Shown here: one piece after another, positions 17,066-25,129 of the stretch | Position numbering within the stretch: position 1 is the first letter of the stretch | Layout: each line of letters starts with the position of its first letter | Assembly (NCBI RefSeq): GCF_900240975.1 | Contig: NZ_LT968775.1 | Span: 992,001 to 1,056,000 of the forward strand | Length of the DNA: 64,000 nucleotides | Direction of reading: 5' to 3' | Source: Mycobacterium sp. 4858 | Lineage (GTDB): Bacteria; Actinomycetota; Actinomycetes; Mycobacteriales; Mycobacteriaceae | The notes under the pieces: model-generated | Told to the model about the DNA's origin: nothing | What the model saw: the letters and a program-made list of their open reading frames with translations, nothing else | The model's database searches: none | Position numbers and translations under genes: made by a program

Positions 17066-17686
17066 ATGGTGACCCCGGTGGCGGTGCCGCCGGGGGGCAC
17101 CGAATCCGAACGCGTCGTCGGCGGCGTCCCGCTTGCGAAACTGGTGCGCGACTTTCACCGGCCGATGGTCAATTTCGCCCGCACCATGGTGGATTCGCCC
17201 ACGGTGGCCGAAGAGGCGGTGCAGGAGGCCTGGGTGCAGATCCTGCAGTCCGCGGAGTCGTTCGAGGGCCGTTCCTCGGTCGCGACGTGGCTGTTCGCGA
17301 TCGTCAAGAACACCGCATCGCGGCACCGGCGCCGCGAATCCCGCATCCGCGACCACGAGGTGCTGTCCGCGGAGGATGTCGACCCGCTGGCGGGCCGCAT
17401 GCATCCCGCCGGCCATCCTGACGCCGGACACTGGAACCTCCCGCCGTCACGGCGCTTCCTGCCCGCGGACCACACCGTCGAGAACGAGCTCGTCGGGCAG
17501 GTACGTGCGGCGCTGGACGCGCTGCCGGCTCGGCAACGGCAACTGGTCATCCTGCGGGACATCGTCGGCGCCTCCGCGGAGGAGGCGGCCGAGCTGCTCG
17601 AACTCACCGCTGAAGGGCAACGCGCGCTGCTCTACCGCGCCCGCGGCAATCTGCGCAACGAATTGGAAGAGCGGTATCGCCGATGA
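17066..17686 (+). CDS. ECF RNA polymerase sigma factor
   Basis: A 206-residue sigma-70 family factor. Region 2 lies at about 28-90 (MVNFARTMVDSPTVAEEAVQEAWVQI, then SSVATWLFAIVKNTASRHRRR) and region 4 at about 145-200 (LDALPARQRQLVILRDIVGASAEEAAELLEL). The segment between is longer than usual and His/Pro-rich. ATG at 17066, eleven bases after the dehydrogenase stop. Its 3' end overlaps a small zinc-finger protein gene by 4 bp, the classic sigma/anti-sigma pairing, so it is probably controlled by that protein. Confidence 0.88.
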   Translation: MVTPVAVPPGGTESERVVGGVPLAKLVRDFHRPMVNFARTMVDSPTVAEEAVQEAWVQILQSAESFEGRSSVATWLFAIVKNTASRHRRRESRIRDHEVLSAEDVDPLAGRMHPAGHPDAGHWNLPPSRRFLPADHTVENELVGQVRAALDALPARQRQLVILRDIVGASAEEAAELLELTAEGQRALLYRARGNLRNELEERYRR

Positions 17687-17952
17687 CCGTCCACGACAAC
17701 ACCGTCCCCGCCATCGACTGCGTCGAGTTCGTCCACCTCGTCGACGAACTCGTCGACTCCGATCCCCGGCAATGGGGCCCGATCGTCGCCAAGCACCTCG
17801 ACGAATGCCCCCCGTGCCTGATCTACCTGCAGCAGATGCTCGACCTGAAGATCCTGCTCGCCCACGTCTTCGAGGGCGAGACGCTCAGCGAAGAGCATGT
17901 CAGCGGGGTCATCAACGCGCTCAACGCATTACGGAAAGGCGAACACCGATGA
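17683..17952 (+). CDS. Zinc-finger (zf-HC2-like) anti-sigma factor
   Basis: An 89-residue soluble protein with the anti-sigma zinc motif H38-x3-C42-x2-C45 (KHLDECPPC) and an upstream Cys at 13 that may complete the site. Redox-sensing members (ZAS proteins, as RsrA/RshA) release their sigma when the thiols oxidise. It has no membrane segment. The start overlaps the sigma stop and its own stop overlaps the channel gene start (both ATGA), so all three are translationally coupled. Assignment as the sigma factor's partner rests on motif plus position. Confidence 0.83.
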   Translation: MTVHDNTVPAIDCVEFVHLVDELVDSDPRQWGPIVAKHLDECPPCLIYLQQMLDLKILLAHVFEGETLSEEHVSGVINALNALRKGEHR

Positions 17953-18860
17953 CCATCAATGCGCAAGCGCCCCAGTGGGAAGACGAAGTGCCGCCAAACG
18001 CCTTCGCCCCCTTTGCCTCCGGGGGGACGACGGAGGTCGCGGCCGGCGACCCGTTCGAGCCGCTCAGCGTGGGCGCCATGGTGGACCGCGTGGCCGCCAT
18101 GGCCGTCGAGAAGGCGACGCACCCGTGGGCGTTCCTGGTGCGCTCCCTGGTCGGCGGGGCGATGGTAGCGTTCGGCGCGCTGCTGGCGTTGATGGTGAGC
18201 ACCGGGGTCAAGATCCCGGGCGTTGCGAGCCTGTTGATGGGCCTGGCGTTCGGCATGTCCTTCGTCCTGATCCTGGTCTCCGGGATGTCGCTGATCACCG
18301 CCGACATGGCCGCCGGTTTCCTGGCTGTCCTCAACCGCACCATGAGCGTCGGCGGTTACGCCTTTCTGGTGATCGTCGGCCTGCTCGGCAACGTCCTGGG
18401 GGCGCTGGCGTTCGTCACCGTCTGTGGCGCCGCGGGAGGACCCTACCTGGGCGCCTTCGCCGAGCGGGCGGCCGCGGTCGGCGCGCAGAAGGCCGGCCAG
18501 CCCTTCTGGACGGCGCTGCTGCTGGCCGTGGTGTGCACCTGGTTCCTGCAAACCTCGATGTGCATGTTCTTCAAGGCCCGCAGCGACGTCGCCCGCATGA
18601 CGTTCGCGTTCTATGGGCCGTTCGCATTCGTGATCGGCGGCACCCAGCACGTGATCGCCAACGTTGGCTTCCTCGGCCTTCCTCTGCTGCTCAACCTGTT
18701 TCACCCCGCCGCGCCGCGAGCCGGCATCGGTTGGGGCTTCGGTCCACACGGCCTGCTCACCAACCTGGGCATCACCACCGTGGGCAACCTGGTCGGCGGC
18801 ACGCTGTTCGTGGCGCTGCCGTTCTGGGTCATCGCGCAGTTGCAGCGGCAACGCAGCTAG
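17949..18860 (+). CDS. Formate/nitrite transporter (FNT) family channel
   Basis: A 303-residue membrane protein with six predicted transmembrane segments after an about 55-residue N-terminal cytosolic stretch. FNT features include the pore loops GLAFGMSFVLILVSGMSLITADM and TVCGAAGGPYLGAFA, and the conserved pore-His region FVIGGTQHVIANVGF. FNT channels move small monovalent anions such as formate, nitrite or hydrosulfide. Being last in an operon with cyanase, it might carry cyanate, bicarbonate or nitrite, but this is inference. It overlaps the anti-sigma stop by 4 bp. Confidence 0.88.
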   Translation: MTINAQAPQWEDEVPPNAFAPFASGGTTEVAAGDPFEPLSVGAMVDRVAAMAVEKATHPWAFLVRSLVGGAMVAFGALLALMVSTGVKIPGVASLLMGLAFGMSFVLILVSGMSLITADMAAGFLAVLNRTMSVGGYAFLVIVGLLGNVLGALAFVTVCGAAGGPYLGAFAERAAAVGAQKAGQPFWTALLLAVVCTWFLQTSMCMFFKARSDVARMTFAFYGPFAFVIGGTQHVIANVGFLGLPLLLNLFHPAAPRAGIGWGFGPHGLLTNLGITTVGNLVGGTLFVALPFWVIAQLQRQRS

Positions 18861-18926
18861 CCGGCGCCTGACCATGGCGTTACGGCCGCCTTAACGGGTG
18901 GCGCTAACAGCCCTCCGTCCCGTTGG

Positions 18927-18946
18927 TTAGGGACTTAAGCCTCACG
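18927..18946 (+). promoter_or_regulatory. DosR (DevR)-like box
   Basis: The 20-bp element TTAGGGACTTAAGCCTCACG fits the DosR consensus as I remember it (GGGACTT core, then AAG and a CC half), with one weaker position in the right half. It lies about 50-70 bp upstream of the universal stress protein ATG, and TATAAC at about 18,965 could be a -10 element. Universal stress proteins are typical DosR regulon members in mycobacteria. Confidence 0.7.
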
Positions 18947-18997
18947 ACCGGGACGCCCGCGGGTTTATAACGTCGCTGGTGATGGAGGGAGAACGAA

Positions 18998-19888
18998 ATG
19001 TCAACACCTGACCAGCACCGCGGCATCGTCGTCGCGGTGGACGGCTCGTCGGCGTCGAACGCCGCCGCGACCTGGGCCGCCCACGAAGCTTCACTGCGTA
19101 ATGTTCCACTGACCGTCGTCCACGCGGTGACGACACCCACCGCCACCTGGCCGCCGGTCCCATACCCCGACTCTCTGGCGGTGCGGCTGGAAGACGAGGG
19201 CAAAAAGGCGATCATGCACGCGATCAAGCTCGCCGAGGAGACACTTCCGGCGGACGGACACGTCACGATCAACCGGGAACTCGTGTACTCCAGCCCGGCG
19301 CTGGCCCTGATCAAGATGTCCGACGAGGCTGAGATGATCGTCGTGGGCACCGCCGGACGGGGATTGCTGGCCCGGGGCGTGCTGGGTTCGGTCAGTTCGA
19401 CGGTCGTGCGGCACGCGCATTGCCCGGTCGCCGTCGTCCATGCAGACGGTCAACCGGCGGCGCAAGACGCGCCGGTACTGGTCGGGGTCGACGGCTCACC
19501 GGCTTCCGAGCTCGCGATCGGAGTCGCGTTCGACGAAGCCTCCCGGCGCGGTGTCGGCCTGACGGCACTGCACGCCTGGAGCGACATCGCGATCACCGAC
19601 CTCCCGGAAGCGGATTGGTCATCCCTGGAATCCGAGGCGCACCGCAGCCTGGCCGAGAACCTGGCGGGCTGGCAGGAACGCTACCCCGACGTGGCGGTGC
19701 AGCGATTGGTCGTGCGGGATCAACCGGCCCGGCAGCTCGCCGAAAAGTCCGAGACCGCACAGCTTCTGGTCGTCGGTAGTCACGGGCGCGGCGGTCTGAC
19801 CGGTGTGCTGTTGGGATCGGTCAGCAACGCGGTCCTGCACTCGGTTCGGATACCGGTGATCGTCGCGCGGCCACCGGCGTCCGCCTGA
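18998..19888 (+). CDS. Universal stress protein, two Usp domains
   Basis: A 296-residue protein with two tandem Usp domains (about 5-150 and 155-293). Each has the ATP-binding pattern G-x2-G-x9-G-S: VGTAGRGLLARGVLGSVSS in the first and VGSHGRGGLTGVLLGSVSN in the second. Two-domain USPs bind ATP and, in mycobacteria, are induced by hypoxia and nitric oxide. The RBS GGAGGGAG precedes the ATG, and a DosR-like box lies upstream. Its last 109 bp are overlapped in antisense by the end of a hydroxylase gene. Confidence 0.92.
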   Translation: MSTPDQHRGIVVAVDGSSASNAAATWAAHEASLRNVPLTVVHAVTTPTATWPPVPYPDSLAVRLEDEGKKAIMHAIKLAEETLPADGHVTINRELVYSSPALALIKMSDEAEMIVVGTAGRGLLARGVLGSVSSTVVRHAHCPVAVVHADGQPAAQDAPVLVGVDGSPASELAIGVAFDEASRRGVGLTALHAWSDIAITDLPEADWSSLESEAHRSLAENLAGWQERYPDVAVQRLVVRDQPARQLAEKSETAQLLVVGSHGRGGLTGVLLGSVSNAVLHSVRIPVIVARPPASA

Positions 19889-21417
19889 TCTACGCCGGGC
19901 GAGACGACCGTCGCCGTCCACGCGCAAAGGGCGGCGACGTCGCGTCCGGCGCGCGCCACGGTCCGGTCGGGGCGCACCACCGCAGCGGTGGCATGGCCAC
20001 GGTGTAGCCATGCCGCCAGCGGGCTGCCGGGTTCGGCGACCAGCACAGTGACGTTGCGCCGCCGCAGCGCCGCCTCGTCGGCGGCAGCGGGGCGAACGGT
20101 GCTGATCAATGCGAAACCGGTGCCAAGCGCGTCGTCCAGCCGGTGACCTTGGCCCAGCGGCGCATTCGGGCAGAGCGTGCCGGCAAGCCGGCGCGGTTTC
20201 CGGGATGTGTCTACCAAGGCGGAACGGTGCAGCGCCGGCGTTGTCGAGTCCACCACCTTGTCGCGCAGGCCGGGGATGAGCCGCAGCCGCGGCAACACAG
20301 CCCGGCGGGCTGCATTGCCCAGGCGGCCCCCGCCGGTCATCGCCCAACCGACCGCCAGCGCCAGCCGAATCATGGATCGGGTATGCGGTTTGCGTTCCCG
20401 CTCATAGGTTTCGAGGACGCTCGGCGCCAGCGTGCCGTGGTGGACCCCGGCGATCTTCCAGGCCAGGTTGGCAGCATCGCGCAAACCCGCTCCCATGCCC
20501 TGGCCGATGAACGGGGGAGTGAGGTGCGCCGCGTCGCCGAGGATGAACACGTTTCCGCGGCGCCAGCGGTCGGCGATCTGTGCGCGGAATGTGTATTCGG
20601 CGACGCGCACCAGAGTCAGCTCGCCGGCGGGCACGGCGCTGGTCCACGGCTTGATCAACGGGCGCAATCGGTCCAGGGTGCCGAAATCGTCCGCGGTCTC
20701 GCCGTCCAGCAACCGGAACTCCCACCGGTAGCGGGCCGGCCCGATGCGCATGTAGGTCCCCGCGCGATTCGGGTCGCACAACTGGTGCACCCCGTCCCAC
20801 TGGCCCAGATCGGCGTCGCTGGCGACGTCGACCACCAGCCAGCGCTGCTGAAAGTTCAAGTCCCGCATGGTCGAACCGATGCCCGCGCGCACCATGCTGT
20901 TGGCGCCGTCGCAGCCCAGCAGGTAGTCGGCGTCGACCCGGTGGAGCCCGCCGTCGGAGCGGTCGGCGAACGTAACCCGAATGCATGTCCCGTCCGTCAC
21001 GACGTCGGTGACTTCGGCGTTCCCCCGGAGCTCGGCGCGCGGGTGGCGCTCGAGGTTGGCCCGCAGCAGGGCCTCCAATTCCGGCTGGTCGAACATGTTG
21101 GCCGGCGGGAAGCCGTGCACATTGTGCCCGGGGTCGCGGTCGAACTCGGCGAGCGTCCGAAACCGGCTGTCCACCAACCGCAGGCCCAGCGTAGGCCGCG
21201 ATATCGCGGCGAATTCGTCGGCCAGCCCGAGGCGGGCGATGATGCGATAGATCTCGTCGTCCAGGTGCACCGCGCGGGGCTGGGGATACAGGCCGGGCCA
21301 GCGGTCGAGCACCAGGCAGTCCACGCCGTACTGCGCCAGCAGCGTGGCCGCGGTGACGCCGGTCGGTCCGGCGCCGACGATGACGACGGGGACCCGCCGG
21401 GTGGGCGGAGTTGTCAC
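19780..21417 (-). CDS. FAD-dependent aromatic hydroxylase, MhpA-type
   Basis: A 545-residue flavoprotein monooxygenase. The Rossmann FAD motif GAGPTG is at about 15-20, the DG motif region YLLGCDGANSMVR near 170-180, and the second FAD motif FILGDAAHLTPPFIGQGMG near 290-310. These match 3-(3-hydroxyphenyl)propionate hydroxylase-like enzymes, which hydroxylate a phenolic ring using NAD(P)H and oxygen before ring cleavage. It is the last gene of the hydroxylase, FAH and dioxygenase operon, with a 4-bp overlap to FAH. The C-terminal about 36 codons run into the antisense of the stress-protein gene, so the original stop may have been lost. Confidence 0.85.
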   Translation of the reverse strand: MTTPPTRRVPVVIVGAGPTGVTAATLLAQYGVDCLVLDRWPGLYPQPRAVHLDDEIYRIIARLGLADEFAAISRPTLGLRLVDSRFRTLAEFDRDPGHNVHGFPPANMFDQPELEALLRANLERHPRAELRGNAEVTDVVTDGTCIRVTFADRSDGGLHRVDADYLLGCDGANSMVRAGIGSTMRDLNFQQRWLVVDVASDADLGQWDGVHQLCDPNRAGTYMRIGPARYRWEFRLLDGETADDFGTLDRLRPLIKPWTSAVPAGELTLVRVAEYTFRAQIADRWRRGNVFILGDAAHLTPPFIGQGMGAGLRDAANLAWKIAGVHHGTLAPSVLETYERERKPHTRSMIRLALAVGWAMTGGGRLGNAARRAVLPRLRLIPGLRDKVVDSTTPALHRSALVDTSRKPRRLAGTLCPNAPLGQGHRLDDALGTGFALISTVRPAAADEAALRRRNVTVLVAEPGSPLAAWLHRGHATAAVVRPDRTVARAGRDVAALCAWTATVVSPGVDQADAGGRATITGIRTECRTALLTDPNSTPVRPPRP

Positions 21418-22352
21418 GCGAATCGGACGGTGGTGCGCTGCGTTCCGAGGTCGATGGCCCCGTCGTCGGTCGCCACGGACGCTTCGACGACGTCACCGTC
21501 ACGCAAGTAGTTGCGGTTGGCGGCCTGGCGCGAGAAGAACATCTTCCATTTCAGCGCCGGCGGCAACAGGTTTCCGATGACCTGCACGGGCCTCGGTGGG
21601 GCGCTCAGCGCGGTGCCGGCCGGCGTGCCGGTGAGCACCAGGTCGCCCGGGGCGAGCTCCTGGAACTGGGTGAGCGACTGCAGCGCCTGCAGGGGCCGGT
21701 AGAGCATGTCGCCCTCGACGAGTGAGTTCTGGCGTTCCTGGCCATTGACGCTCAGGCGCAGTCGCAAATCACCGAAGCGCTTGAACTCGTCGGCGGTGAG
21801 CAGGACGAGTTCCGGCCCGACCGGTGTGAAGGTCGGGTACGACTTCGCCTCGTAGAACTGGGTTTGCGGGAGCTGGATGTCACGCGCGGAGACGTCGTTG
21901 GTGACGACCAGGCCGGCGAGGAAATCGCTCAGGTTTTCCTCGGAGATGGCGGTGCCGACCGGGACCCCGCGGCCGATCACCAGCCCGACCTCCACCTCGT
22001 AGTCCAGCAGCCGGACGTGCGGGGGTTTGACGATGTCGGCGAAAGGCCCGTTGATGGAGGCCGACGCCTTGCGGAAAAAGGTCAGCGGGATCGACGCCGG
22101 GTCCATGCCCGCGTCTTTGACGTGCGATTCGTAGTTGGTCATCTGGGCGATCACCCGGCAGGGCCGGGTCACCGGCGACACCAACTTCAGGGTATCGACG
22201 GGCACGGTAACGGCGCTGGCGGCCGCGTTCTCGATGGCACTGCGGTCGGCCAGCAGCGCGGCGGTGGTTGTTGCGGTGGTGTCGATCTTCGCCGCGCCGC
22301 GGGCGGTCTTGAGCCACCATGCGTCGTGGGTGTGCAGCACGGAAAGGGTCAT
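21414..22352 (-). CDS. Fumarylacetoacetate hydrolase (FAH) family protein
   Basis: A 312-residue FAH-fold protein, expected to hydrolyse or decarboxylate the ring-fission product formed by the neighbouring dioxygenase. The metal-binding acids are visible in LLDYEVEVGLVIG and the downstream VVTNDVSARDIQ; GDLVLTGTPAGTA is the usual C-terminal signature. The ATG at 22352 overlaps the dioxygenase stop (ATGA). An in-frame start further upstream would lie inside the dioxygenase and adds a poor sequence, so it is rejected. The exact substrate is not predictable. Confidence 0.85.
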   Translation of the reverse strand: MTLSVLHTHDAWWLKTARGAAKIDTTATTTAALLADRSAIENAAASAVTVPVDTLKLVSPVTRPCRVIAQMTNYESHVKDAGMDPASIPLTFFRKASASINGPFADIVKPPHVRLLDYEVEVGLVIGRGVPVGTAISEENLSDFLAGLVVTNDVSARDIQLPQTQFYEAKSYPTFTPVGPELVLLTADEFKRFGDLRLRLSVNGQERQNSLVEGDMLYRPLQALQSLTQFQELAPGDLVLTGTPAGTALSAPPRPVQVIGNLLPPALKWKMFFSRQAANRNYLRDGDVVEASVATDDGAIDLGTQRTTVRFA

Positions 22353-23479
22353 GACGTGGGAACTTTCAGTAGGCCGATCAGGCGGTTGACATCGAACTCG
22401 TTTTGCGCTCGGAGCGCGGTGATCATCGAAACCACTTCCCGGCGGGCCGATTTCGGATCGGTGCCGAGGAAGTCTCTGGTTGCCGGCGGTCCCCATTGGG
22501 CCAAACCGGACGCGGTGAAGGGCGCCCAGCCGGGGTCCAGCGTGTTATCGAACAGGTCGCCATCGGTGAAGTGCTCGAATAAATAGCCGTCGGGATCGCG
22601 CCAGTAGTCGAAGATCTGACTGCCCTGGATGTGCCTGCCGATCCCCCAGGACCGGGAAAATCCCTGGGCGCCAAGGTATTCACCGCCGGCGGCGAGCGCG
22701 TCGAGATCGCTGACCTGATATGCCGAATGGACGTAGCGGTTAGCCGGGCCAAGGGCCATCGCCAGGGTGTGGTGATCGGCCGGTGTCGACCCGCGGTCGC
22801 ACCGGATGAAACTCATCGTCGGCCCTCGGTCGCGCTGCCCGGGAAAGTAGAGAAAGTCGCTGACGATCATGCCCAGGTTGTCCAGGTACCAGTTCAGCGT
22901 CTCGACGTACTTGGTCGACTGCACCACCAGATGGCCCAGGCGCTGCACCTGCGCGGGCGCCCGAGGGGGCCGCTGGCCGGCGTTGATGCGCCGGACCTCG
23001 CGTCCGAAATTGAACTGGTGGACGTGTTGGCCCGGCAGCTCCGGGAGTTCGTGTACGCCGGCGACCACCCGGACCGGCATGCCGCTGGGGTCGATCAACG
23101 TGACCGACAACCCACCGATGGTCTCCGGTAACGGTTCGACGGGCGCGCCGAAGCTGTCCGCCAGCCGGAGCACGTCGGCCTCGTCGCACGCCCGGAAAGC
23201 CGCACCCGTGAAGCGGTTGCTCGGGCCGTGGCGCAGGATGACGCACGGCGCGCCTTCCCGGGTGCCGCGCAGCTGCAGTTCGTTGGGGCGGTGCTGCGCC
23301 GTGTGGAAGCCGAACGCCCGCGCGAACGCGTCTGCCCGCGTCAGGTCGAGTCGCTCGAACTCCAGCCACGCGATGTCGGCGACTTTGATCACCGGGTTGC
23401 GGGCACGCCCGGGGTGTTCGCCGCGTCGCGGACCCTGTTCGCTGTGCGCCTGCGCACGGGCGCTCTTCGTCAGATGCAT
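22349..23479 (-). CDS. Extradiol ring-cleavage dioxygenase (VOC superfamily)
   Basis: A 376-residue two-domain type I extradiol dioxygenase. The second domain carries a probable Fe(II) triad: H183 (LGHLVVQ), H236 or H237 (DHHTLAM) and E302 (GYLFEHF). It should cleave a catechol-type ring next to the hydroxyls, between the hydroxylase and the FAH hydrolase steps. I chose the ATG at 23479, which has GGAG with a 5-base spacer; two GTG codons just upstream are worse placed. It is the first gene of the operon and lies divergent to the TetR gene, with a palindromic site 20 bp upstream. Confidence 0.85.
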   Translation of the reverse strand: MHLTKSARAQAHSEQGPRRGEHPGRARNPVIKVADIAWLEFERLDLTRADAFARAFGFHTAQHRPNELQLRGTREGAPCVILRHGPSNRFTGAAFRACDEADVLRLADSFGAPVEPLPETIGGLSVTLIDPSGMPVRVVAGVHELPELPGQHVHQFNFGREVRRINAGQRPPRAPAQVQRLGHLVVQSTKYVETLNWYLDNLGMIVSDFLYFPGQRDRGPTMSFIRCDRGSTPADHHTLAMALGPANRYVHSAYQVSDLDALAAGGEYLGAQGFSRSWGIGRHIQGSQIFDYWRDPDGYLFEHFTDGDLFDNTLDPGWAPFTASGLAQWGPPATRDFLGTDPKSARREVVSMITALRAQNEFDVNRLIGLLKVPTS

Positions 23480-23498
23480 CACCACTCCATCGAGTAAC

Positions 23499-23512
23499 TG
23501 ACGAAATCGTCA
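23499..23512. promoter_or_regulatory. Palindromic operator 1 of the aromatic operon
   Basis: TGACGAAATCGTCA, inverted 6-bp arms with a 2-bp centre, 20 bp upstream of the dioxygenase start. It matches a second site 42 bp away (centre to centre), and both sit in the divergent intergenic region of the TetR gene. Confidence 0.75.
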
Positions 23513-23540
23513 CATACGAGAGAACGTTCAGTCAAGACCC

Positions 23541-23554
23541 TGACGGAATCGTCA
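23541..23554. promoter_or_regulatory. Palindromic operator 2, next to the tetR start
   Basis: TGACGGAATCGTCA, 5-bp inverted arms, 23 bp upstream of the TetR ATG. It differs from operator 1 at a single base. The 42-bp centre spacing is four helical turns, so the two dimers would face the same side of the DNA. Confidence 0.75.
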
Positions 23555-23576
23555 TCACTGAGGCATACTGCTGTGA

Positions 23577-24221
23577 ATGAGCGCGATGGTGGAGCCGGCC
23601 AATCGGCTGGAGCGGCGCAAGTGGCGGACCCGGGCGGCGCTGGTCAAGGCCGCGCAGCAACTGATTGCCGAGGGCAAGGTCAACGTGCCCGTCCTGGAGA
23701 TCACCCAGGCGGCCGACGTCGGAATGGGATCCTTCTACAACCACTTCGACAGCAAGGAGCAGCTGTTCGAGGCGGCCGTCGCCGACGTGCTCGACGCTTA
23801 CGGGTCGATGCTGGACCGGCTCACGGAGTCCATCGAGGACCCGGCCGAGACGTTCGCCACCAGTTTCCGGCTGACCGGTCGGCTGTTTCGCCGCCGACCG
23901 CAGGAGAGCCGGATTCTGTTGGCCAATGGGCTGGAGTTGTTGTCGTCGCAACGGGGTCTGGCGCCGCGCGCCCTCCGCGATATCAAGGCCGGGGTGGCCG
24001 CCGGGCGGTTCGACATCGAGGATCCCGAGCTGGCCCTCGCCATGGCCGGCGGTGCGCTGCTCGGCCTGGGCAATCTGTTGCGTGAGGATCCCGATCGTGA
24101 CGACGCGCGCGCCGCGGACCTCGTCACCGAGAACGTTCTGCGGCTGTTCGGCCTCAGCGCCGCCGAGGCGCGCGCGATCTGCCGACGCCCGCTGCCCGAC
24201 GACGGACTCGACGCGGACTAG
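23577..24221 (+). CDS. TetR family regulator of the aromatic operon
   Basis: A 214-residue TetR-type repressor. The N-terminal helix-turn-helix reads RAALVKAAQQLIAEG ... ITQAADVGMGSFYNHFDSKEQLFEAAV (residues about 20-65). The C-terminal ligand domain is variable. It is transcribed divergently from the dioxygenase operon with 97 bp between the starts, in which two near-identical palindromes lie. By analogy with divergent TetR pairs it represses both transcripts until an aromatic substrate or CoA ester binds. The 3' end overlaps the convergent PPOX-type gene by 4 bp. Confidence 0.88.
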   Translation: MSAMVEPANRLERRKWRTRAALVKAAQQLIAEGKVNVPVLEITQAADVGMGSFYNHFDSKEQLFEAAVADVLDAYGSMLDRLTESIEDPAETFATSFRLTGRLFRRRPQESRILLANGLELLSSQRGLAPRALRDIKAGVAAGRFDIEDPELALAMAGGALLGLGNLLREDPDRDDARAADLVTENVLRLFGLSAAEARAICRRPLPDDGLDAD

Positions 24222-25066
24222 CGGGCGACGGCGGCCACCGAGAATGCGACGTTGCGACCGACGGCCCCATCGTCGCCGGCCGCGTCGGGGGCGGTCCACC
24301 GCACCTGAGCGGTGCCGTTGACGTGCAGAACGGCGCCGGTAGCGAAGTCGACGAACAGCAAAGCGGCTTCGTCGTCGACGGCGAGGTTGCCGTAACTGTT
24401 GAACATGTTGTTCCCCGGGAAATCCGGCCACCACAGTCGGGCCGGGGAGTCGACCCGGACGAATCCGGGTGGGCCTCCGCGGTGTGACGCATCGCTGCCG
24501 CGGCTGGGATGGGTGGTGCCCAGGAAGAACGTGTCCGACGTGGCAATCATCGCTTGAGCGGACGGGTCCAGAAGCGTTGCGCGCCCGGCTTGTTGCGACC
24601 GAGGGGCGGCAAGGGTGGCGACCTCGATCGGGTGGCGGTGGATGTACTTGGGGCAGTTGCCGTATGACTGGTCGACGCGGACGGTCATGCCCCGGTGGTC
24701 GGCACTGACGAGGTCGCCGTTGACCCGCAGCCTGCGCCGGGTGGCGAAGTCGATCGCGATGAGGCCGACCTGTTGACCGCTCGGGATCTCGTGCAGCGGA
24801 TCGCCGTCGCGGGGGAAGGTCGACACGTGCAAGACGTCGTCTTGTCCGCGGAGAAAGCCCGGCGGCGCGGCCAGCGGCGAGATCCACAGGACCCCGTCGC
24901 GGTCTCGTCCGGTCAGCGCGGCGAACCGCTGTGACGCCAGAAATCGTGCGGCGCCGGGCGACAGGCCCGTACCGTCGAGCATGCCCTCAAGCCGCTTGGC
25001 CTCGGCTTCGACCCCCGCTCGGCGCTGTGTTGCGGTCTCGCCCTCGTGGAATCCCGTCGCGGTCAC
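24218..25066 (-). CDS. Pyridoxamine 5'-phosphate oxidase-like FMN-binding protein
   Basis: A 282-residue protein with a PNPOx-like split-barrel fold, seen in LASQRFAALTGRDRDGVLWISPLAAPPGF near the start and TFFLGTTHPSRGSDASHRGGPPGFVR later, where GSDASHRGG is a recognised pattern in this subgroup. Members bind FMN, F420 or heme; the reaction here is not known. A GTG start at 25066 is taken. It lies 63 bp downstream of the three-unit Phd-like gene on the same strand and converges with the TetR gene, so it may belong to the transcript running from the mce operon. Confidence 0.75.
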   Translation of the reverse strand: MTATGFHEGETATQRRAGVEAEAKRLEGMLDGTGLSPGAARFLASQRFAALTGRDRDGVLWISPLAAPPGFLRGQDDVLHVSTFPRDGDPLHEIPSGQQVGLIAIDFATRRRLRVNGDLVSADHRGMTVRVDQSYGNCPKYIHRHPIEVATLAAPRSQQAGRATLLDPSAQAMIATSDTFFLGTTHPSRGSDASHRGGPPGFVRVDSPARLWWPDFPGNNMFNSYGNLAVDDEAALLFVDFATGAVLHVNGTAQVRWTAPDAAGDDGAVGRNVAFSVAAVAR

Positions 25067-25129
25067 GCGAGGCGTAACAACGGTGCCGGGGCAAAGCTTC
25101 CGCGGTGCGGTCGGAGCTGGGCGATCCGC

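Noticed and set aside
20143..21510. 455-residue open frame antisense to the hydroxylase
   Set aside because: No recognisable domain; mirrors the high-GC antisense frames seen across the window.
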